Below, one piece after another: positions 57,296 to 64,000 of a DNA stretch of 64,000 nt. Under the pieces are notes generated by a model that made no database searches, had not been told where the DNA came from, and saw only the letters and a list, made by a program, of their open reading frames with translations. Position 1 is the first letter of the stretch; each line of letters starts with the position of its first letter. Origin of the DNA: Adiantum capillus-veneris (taxonomy: Eukaryota > Streptophyta > Polypodiopsida > Polypodiales > Pteridaceae); contig CM043953.1 in assembly GCA_014529385.2 (NCBI GenBank), positions 82,557,838-82,621,837 on the forward strand, in the 5' to 3' direction. The position numbers were made by a program, and so were the translations under genes.

Positions 57296-60200
57296 TCAAG
57301 GAAAATGGTCACTTAACAGGACATAAAAGTGTCCTAGGACATAAAAGTGCCCCATTACCAACCTAGTGTTAAATGGTAAAGCATTTGAAGTTGTCTTGAA
57401 TTGAACTCTATAAGCCCATAGATCAGCATGGAGATTCATTTCCCAATCAGTCCGTCCTGAACTAACCACTTTAGTCAATATCGAGCTAAGAGTTTTATTC
57501 ATGTACTCAGCTTGTCCGTTTGCTTGTGGGTGATAGGGAGCCAACTTGTTATGGATAACCATAAATTCATTCAACAGATACTCAATTACCTCATTAAGGA
57601 AATGAGTTCCCCTATCACTAACAATTTCTATTGGTAGTCTATATCTTGTGAATACATTCTCATACAAGAATGCAGTTGCGGTTCTAGAATCATTCTTTTG
57701 GGTTTCCTTGGCCTCTGTCCACTTGGTCAAATAGTCTGTAGCTACAATGACATATTGAGCTTGAGTTTTATAAGCAGGTGGTTGTATTGGCCTGACAAAA
57801 TCTATGCCTCACTTTGCAAAAGCTCTAGCTCCCATCATCAGTCTTTAAGGCATGCTATCTGTACAGGTTGGCATTTTTGCTCGTTGACATGCATCATACC
57901 TTCAAATATAATCTTTGGCATGTGCAATAAGTGTTGGCCACCATATGCCTACCATTAAGATTTCTCTAGCGGTGGTTTCCCTAGAAAAGTGACCCCCAGC
58001 TAATCCAGCATGTGCTTGTTCTATAATCGAAATATATTTGTCTTCATTTTCACAAAGATGCAAATGTTGATCCTTTTCCCTTAGATACAATTGGTTCCCA
58101 ATAAGAGCATAGTCTCTTTCTTCAGTTTCAATTGCTCTTTGGTGGTGTTTAATCGTATCCTCTAGAAATGTACAGCTTGATAAGTAAGTAACTAGATAGT
58201 TACTCCACTTAGGAATGAGTGATATTTGGAACAATGTCACATGAGGTATGGGTGCTTGTTTCTGGAACTAAGGACATTTTTTTACAAATGAGTAGACATC
58301 ACTCCTCATGGTTGGCCAAAATACTCCAAGTCTTAAGATCCACTTCATAGTTTGATCTTCCGCAAAGTGAAATCCTACTATGGTAAAATATGTGTTTGAC
58401 TTAGGTATTGGGTTTTCTCCTCAGGATTAATACATAAAATCAATATTCCATCTCAATTTCTTTTGTATAGCCTTCTAGCTAGTGATTGATACTACATAAT
58501 CGATTGCTCAATTAATCCAAGTGTAATAGGAAGTGGTATTTGCGAATCCACTTGAGCTATGGTCATTAATGAAACCATATTTTTCGACCATCTGGGTATC
58601 ATTTTTATAGAGAATAGATATGCATCTGGTAGATCATCGTCTACCCCTTTCGGTGATTCTCCTGAAATAATCCTTGACAAATTATCTACTCTTTGGTGCC
58701 CTTATTTACAACCACAATGAAATAAAATTCCAAAAGAATGATGAACTATCTCACTAGTCTTTCTGTGTTTCATGGCTTGTTGAGAAAGTATAATAAGGAT
58801 TGGTGGTCCACAAAAAACACAAACTTGTTAGCTAATGGATAATGTCTATACTTTTTACAGAATAGATCATTCCTAATCCTTCTCTTCTGGTGGTTGCATA
58901 GTTTTTCTCTACCATATTCAATTGTCTACTAGAATAAGAAATAGGAAAATAAACTTTTTTGTCTCGTAGTTGAGCTAGTATGCACCCAATGACAAAATTG
59001 GAAGCATCAACATGTATGTGGAATATCTTATTCCAATCTGGTGCTTTCAATATTGGGGTTGAGACGAGGGCTTGCTTAAGCTTCATGAAGGATTCTTCAC
59101 ACTCATCAGTCCATTCAAAGAGTGTAATCAAGCTGTATATGGGTTTTGATGAATCATCTGTAATATCCACAATGTCCCATGAAATCTTGAACCCCTTTGA
59201 CTATTGTTGGTGTAGGCAATTTAGCAATAACATGAATTTTATCCATATCACTAGCTATACCATTTTTAGACACTGTATGTCCAAGAATTTTTTCTTGTCT
59301 GTCCACAAATGTACATTTTTTAGGATTTAAGAAAATCCTATAAAGTTTACATTTTTTGAATACCTTTTTGAGGTATTCAAAATGATCAGCCCGGATTAAC
59401 AAATGTACACATAGATCATCCATATATACTTCCAAGAAATTCCAAAGATATTCTTTAAAATCATGGCTCATCAATCTTTGAAAGGTGACAGGAGCATTAG
59501 TTAACCCAAAAGGCATAAGCTGATAGGCAAAAATACCCCAATTAGTTGTAAAGGCAGTTTTATGCTAATCTTTGGGATCAACCAAAAGTCGATTGTATCC
59601 CAAAAAGCCATCTAAAAATCTGTAAGCTTACTTTCATGTAACTCATTCTTAAATATGCTCAGTGATTGGAAGAGGAAAGTTGTCTCTAATGGTAGTTTAA
59701 TTCACTTTCTTGAAATTGACACACACTCTTAATTTTTCGTTTTTCTTGGGTACTACCACAGTTGGAGACACCCAATCTGTGTGTTCAATTTCATAAATGA
59801 ATTTAGATTCCTTTAGCTTTTCTATATCTTCTTTGATTTTTTGGCAAATGTTTCATTATAAGTATATGGCCTTTGTCTGCTTGGTTTCTCATCATCTCTC
59901 ATAGGTATGGTATGTTGACAGATTTTTGGATCAACTCCCTTGAGATCCTTATAAGGCCAATCAAAGATATCTCCATATTCTTTCAGTAAGCTTCATAAAA
60001 TCTCTTCTTCTTCTTTAGTTAGGTTGTTTGCAATGTAGGCAGGTCTAGGCTCTTCGGCCAGATCTACCTTTTTTGCATTTTCTGGTCCTTCGTAGGACTC
60101 ACCCTGTTTTCTTAGTTCCCTGATAGGTTGTTCGACTATAATCTTTTGGTCTTGGAGAGTATATTTCTTGTGACAAGATGGAACACTCATTACATTTTTA

Positions 60201-60300
60201 CCCTCTTCCTCAGTTGTTTCCATTTCAGTGGTATGCATCTCCTTTAGAGCTTTCTTTAACTCTTGATATTTCTTTTTTTGTTCAAGTCGTGTCATGGTTG
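57296..60300 (-). pseudogene. E5: Ty3/gypsy pol (RT, RNase H, integrase)
   Basis: Minus-strand order: 59993-60295, a linker ending RPAYIANNLTKEEEEIL; a frameshifted RT fingers region (59540-59990) including DPKICQHTIPMRD; 59154-59516, RT with VYMDDLCVH (intact catalytic box) and MGHCGYYR; 58832-59170, RNase H with HIHVDASNFVIGC and Glu kept; 57902-58240, integrase zinc domain with AHAGLAGGHFSRE; 57296-57790, integrase core with VATDYLTKW, IVSDRGTHF and PQANGQAEYMN, an intact D-D-E triad. At least five breaks. No chromodomain is visible before the AT-rich DNA. Confidence 0.92.
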
Positions 60301-60319
60301 AATCCTTGTTCTAGTATTT

Positions 60320-60700
60320 AGGTTTTGCTTAAGTTTCCTTTCTTATTTTTCTCGATGTTTTTGATATTTATTGCTTTTTTGTCTGAAGGATATCTACCCG
60401 TGATTTTGTCTTTGACACGATAGTGTGCATCTATCTTCATAAAAAGCTGTGCTCTACTAAACTGATGGCATGGGTTTAGATTTAAAGTTTTTGGTGTCTC
60501 TTTTTCTTCTATACCATTTCTGTCTTTTTAGTTTCCGGTTTGGAAAGTCAAAAAACTTTTCCTCCCCTCCTTTCATGAGTAATTTAGCTCTCGCATGCTC
60601 TTTTTCCGACCCCGAATCATCAGAGGTAGCTGAATGTTTTTCTAGCTCGTCTTTTGCATCATAGTAGAGGTCTGAAAAGACTTGTTGAGCTTTCATTAAG
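60320..60700 (-). pseudogene. E5 gag/linker remnant
   Basis: A charged frame (60457-60696; KDELEKHSATSDDSGSEKEH, then KLKRQKWYRRKRDTKNFK) continues toward the pol linker. It is far too short for a complete gag and protease, so about 1.5 kb of the usual upstream coding is absent. No zinc knuckle seen. Confidence 0.4.
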
Positions 60701-60739
60701 TCCTTTGGTTCTTGAATTTCTTCTTGTTAGCGGTTCGCC

Positions 60740-61637
60740 ACGACGGACGTCTGTAGCATATCTTTCTGGCACTAACATAATGTCAATACTCAGGGAAAGT
60801 GACTCGGATGGGGCACGAAGACTCTTTGAGATCGTCAATCTCAAGAAGTAAACCTTAACAAGAAAACACAACAACTCTACAAGCAAACCAACACTCAATG
60901 ATAAGGGAGATCTGCCTATGTCCTTTCTCACAACTCTAAGTCATCACAATGTTTCGACACTCGAACGGACTCGAAATGCAATGAAACTTTAGGAGGAGTT
61001 CTAGGACACCTAAGGGCACTATCCTAGCAAGTCTTGGTCGCAATCTGACAAGGTAAAAAAATCACAATCCATCATGAAAAAGTTCCTAAACACTGCAAGA
61101 GAACTATCCAAAAATGTCGTCCTATGGTCTAAGAACACTCTCCTGTGGCCAAAACGACTAAAAATAGTGATTTAAGCACTCAAATCTGCAATTAGGGTTC
61201 ACTAATGCATAGTCGCAAACCACAGAAAAATTGACAATGCTTACACTAGAATGAAAGAGCAAAGAAAGAGGAACACAATGCAGGTTTTTGAATGAAAATT
61301 TGATTACCCATTCACTAACTGTGATGGTTACAAGTTGGAGCAGCTCGTAGCTTGAGCGTATGTTTTCATAGCTCCATTCTCTTCCAAAAATAAGCCTCCC
61401 TCTCACATTAAAGTTATTGAACTTTATACCTAGGGATTTTTAAATGGCCAATGGCCGGCTCACATGGACCTTTACAAATATCATTACAACATTACAACTC
61501 AAGGGATTGATTGCTACTCTGGAATTAAGATTTACACAGAGTATTACTACACTAGTTCGGCAAAATAATAGACTACAAATGTGGTGTCAGGCTACGTGTC
61601 CAACCAGTTGAGTGCCCGTTTGATATGTCCTCAAACA
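60740..61637 (-). repeat. Probable gypsy LTR
   Basis: On the minus strand it starts TGTTTGAGGACATATC at 61637, directly after a polypurine tract, and has a TATAAAG box at about 61432-61438. The left end is uncertain; GCTACA near 60756 is one candidate. It could be the 3' LTR of the element to the right, or also serve as 5' LTR of E5. No second copy in the window. Confidence 0.5.
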
Positions 61638-61650
61638 TTCCCCCTTTCCT
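61638..61650 (-). promoter_or_regulatory. Polypurine tract
   Basis: AGGAAAGGGGGAA on the minus strand, directly before TGTTTGAGG. Just upstream, GTGTCAAGGGACGACACG parallels the sequence before the tract at 32526, so the two elements share a 3' end type. Confidence 0.75.
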
Positions 61651-62847
61651 AATTCGTGTCGTCCCTTGACACGCCTTGTGCAGTATTGTCATAGGGTTGT
61701 CTTCAGGTTTGTCTTCAAGGTTGGTCTTCAGCTCTTGGGAAGTGAGTTTTCGTTGATAACGCTCCCCCCTTCCTTGAGTGATTCAAATTTGTCATGTTGT
61801 TGATACGTGATTTGATCTTTGATTTTTGAGGCAACTTTTCTTCGTGTTGTGCATTCGCCTCTTTGTTGCCAATCTTAGCTGTCGTAAGGTGGATGTTGAT
61901 GTGTGTGAGTTTGTAGAACTAATCCTCTTTGGGGTATGGACTTGTTGGATTTCTTTCAAGGTCCACTGCAGTTTGAGTTTTCTACAATAGGTCACCAATG
62001 TTGAAGCACTATGTGAGGTACTTTTGATTGTTGTAGATAGCTCGCTTGGTGAATTTTTCATTGCTTGTCGTTGTAGGCCATTCTTTGTCTTTCCATTGTT
62101 TGGTGGAGCTTTATTGTTGACCTTGGAGGAGATAAAAGATTCTCTTGATAAGCATATGGAGACGTTCATTTTTTGCTCCAAGCCGTTGTCGATTGATTTG
62201 GTTAGACATTTCCTTATTGTTGATGTAGAAGAAATATATACAAGAAGTTGATGATAAGGGTTTCTAGATTAGGGTCTTAAAACCTGGATGACCAAAGGGA
62301 AAAAGCCGGTGGGAAAAAAGTGCTTTTGGTATACGCGCTTCTTGGAGTTGAGAATTTGTACTTGAAGTACCTCTCATGCAAGGTGAATGATTGAGAGAAA
62401 CAAAGGAAGAGTGCCTAATGCAAGTGCCAATTATGGAACACTCTATATGCATACGAGAAATTTGTCAAACAAAAGGATGTAGTGTAAGAGATGGAGTTGA
62501 TGGGTGCTTCAAGGAACAAATGTAGCACATGTGACATCAAAGGAAGTCTTAATTCCTTCCACGTTTCTAAGAAGGGTTTTTGATGTAGAAGCTTCTCCAC
62601 TCATTCCTCACTATGTTGAGTGTGTGAGTGTCTTTTTGACTTTGCCTTCACTTACCACTATACTACAATGACTTTGACTCTTATGCCCACCTATGCCAGC
62701 ATGAGTGACACAACGTAATTATGCTCAACTCTTCCAGCTTGAACAGTACCTAGAATAACTAAGACGCTTAGACCATGTAGAATATTACATGAAGATTTGG
62801 GACTAACGCCTCGCTCATTTAGTGGCTTAGCTGTCCGACTCTGACTT
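61651..62847 (-). other. 3' internal region of a deleted gypsy element
   Basis: Between the W-rich linker (62848 onward) and the polypurine tract I see no reverse transcriptase, RNase H or integrase motif, so the element appears to lack pol. Frames here are short and uncertain. Confidence 0.4.
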
Positions 62848-64000
62848 TTATGCCATATATTTTTTATGATGACTTGGACTTACCTGTTCAAGGCCGGAAA
62901 CCCAATTCCATAAGTTGTGGAAATTTAGGCCTTTTCCATTGTGTTGATCATTGGAGGCCAACATTTTGTTGAGAAGGTTGAAAATTTTTGGCTCCTCTTG
63001 ACTTGTTTGTCGTATATTCACAATGCTTTGTGAAGCAGGTTCTTCAGCTGCTGTAGAGACTGATGTAGCCTTTGCTTTGTCTCCCATGAGAAACGGTTGA
63101 ATCTGTGTGTGGGTTCTTTGTGTTTGAGTTTTCACGAGAGATTTCAAAACCCATCTTGTTTTTGGTCCTTGTGTGACCATCTTTGGCATTTTACCTTCTT
63201 CTATAATTTGATGGACACTAGGCTTTGGTATCCAAACCTCATTGTTTTCGTTGTAGAAGCCTTATTTTGGAGTTGATGACAAGGTATCCATTTAGAGATT
63301 GTAGCAGCCTTCAGCACAATTGGCTTCTGTTGGCTCTTGGTTTTCATTGATTGCCTTTGGATAGAAGCTTGTGATGCATGATTTCTCTTGGTTGTTCCAA
63401 ATTAAGCTATAACTTTTGGTGAACATATTTGTGTGTTACCTTCATAAAATCCTTGTGCTTCGAGTAGCTTGACTAGAATCATTCGCTGCTTCACCTATTG
63501 TTGGGTAGCTTCATTTAAGTGTGACTTTAGTACCCATACTTGTCGTGTTGCTTGTTTGAAAGTTCTTTTCTTCTAGCTTTTGTTGTTGTTCTTTCTATTG
63601 CATGAGCTATTTGTATTCCGTTTATAGCGTGCTGGTTGAGGTGGGTAGGTCTAAGCTATTACTTTAGGTTTTTGGCCAAAACGTTAGTGTTTTCTTGGAA
63701 GTAGCTTTGAGAAGTGATTGACTCATTTGATGCTACCCACCCTGTCACCTTTTGTTGTTGTGGTTGAGCTTGTGCTTCATGTATCCAAACTAGGTCTTTC
63801 ACTTGGATGTGCTCTTTGGATACTAGCACTTGGTTGATTCTCTTTGGCTTCTTTTGGATGCTTTTTTGTGATGAAAACTTTGGTTGGTAGACTTTTTTCT
63901 TTGGTTTCCATTGCATTGTTGATGGTTTGGCTCTTGATGTAGAAGCTTCATTGGAAGTTTGATGGAGGCTCGTCGAAGGTAAAATCTTCTTGCGAGGTTG
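62848..64000 (-). pseudogene. W/K-rich gag-linker region, runs off the window
   Basis: Minus-strand broken frames with repeated tryptophan-lysine modules: DLVWIHEAQAQ and TGWVASNE (63659-63916), a WVLKSHLNEA block near 63530, EVWIPKPS near 63225, and TRWVLKSLVK (62848-63189), separated by serine/glutamine-rich spacers. It matches the style of the linker at 56129-56491 and probably lies between gag and protease of the same element type. Truncated at the window end. Confidence 0.5.

Overview
The window is repeat-dominated plant nuclear DNA. It shows plant-type Ty1/copia and Ty3/gypsy LTR retrotransposons (chromodomain integrase, UBN2-type gag, initiator-Met-tRNA primer sites), long GA/CT/CA microsatellites, AT-rich spacers and short GT-AG introns. 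I recognise no ordinary host gene, rRNA, tRNA or CRISPR array. The mix would fit a large-genome land plant, but the sequence does not fix the species. Nearly all genes are relics carrying nonsense codons.

Layout. 1-692: flank with microsatellites and an inverted repeat copy. 693-6961: decayed minus-strand chromodomain gypsy element (M1). 7000-12220: fragments of gypsy gag, RNase H and LTRs plus a solo copia-type LTR. 13196-14580: two local tandem arrays. 14807-31852: a minus-strand copia element (C1) with matching 321-bp LTRs and a CAAGT target duplication. Its 5' leader is split by about 11.7 kb of plus-strand copia material (C2/C3), which is itself split by a 10.1-kb plus-strand gypsy element (G, 20071-30201, LTRs of about 2.06 kb, ACGT duplication). 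31858-34100: LTR, polypurine tract and unrecognised minus-strand ORFs of another element. 35691-41686: a complete LTR element (LTRs 216/212 bp, ATTGG duplication) with no gag or pol but one uninterrupted 881-codon ORF.

42445-51867 is the most unusual part. A 9.4-kb segment bounded by 35-bp inverted repeats (32/35 matching) carries two unrecognised intron-containing plus-strand genes, then a tail-to-tail gap with two related hairpins, then two minus-strand genes. One is a histone H3-like gene whose N-terminus reproduces H3 residues 1-8 and 10 but has Ile at position 9, joined by a long acidic linker to an H3 histone fold. The other is an intron-containing gene resembling a DDE/RNase-H-fold transposase. 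I infer one DNA transposon that carried its own H3 variant. All four genes are interrupted here.

51868-64000: lysine/glutamate-rich retroelement-like ORFs, a degenerate ~285-bp repeat with a palindromic core, a protease fragment, a minus-strand gypsy pol (57296-60300), an LTR ending at 61637 with its polypurine tract, and a tryptophan-lysine-rich linker region running to the window end.
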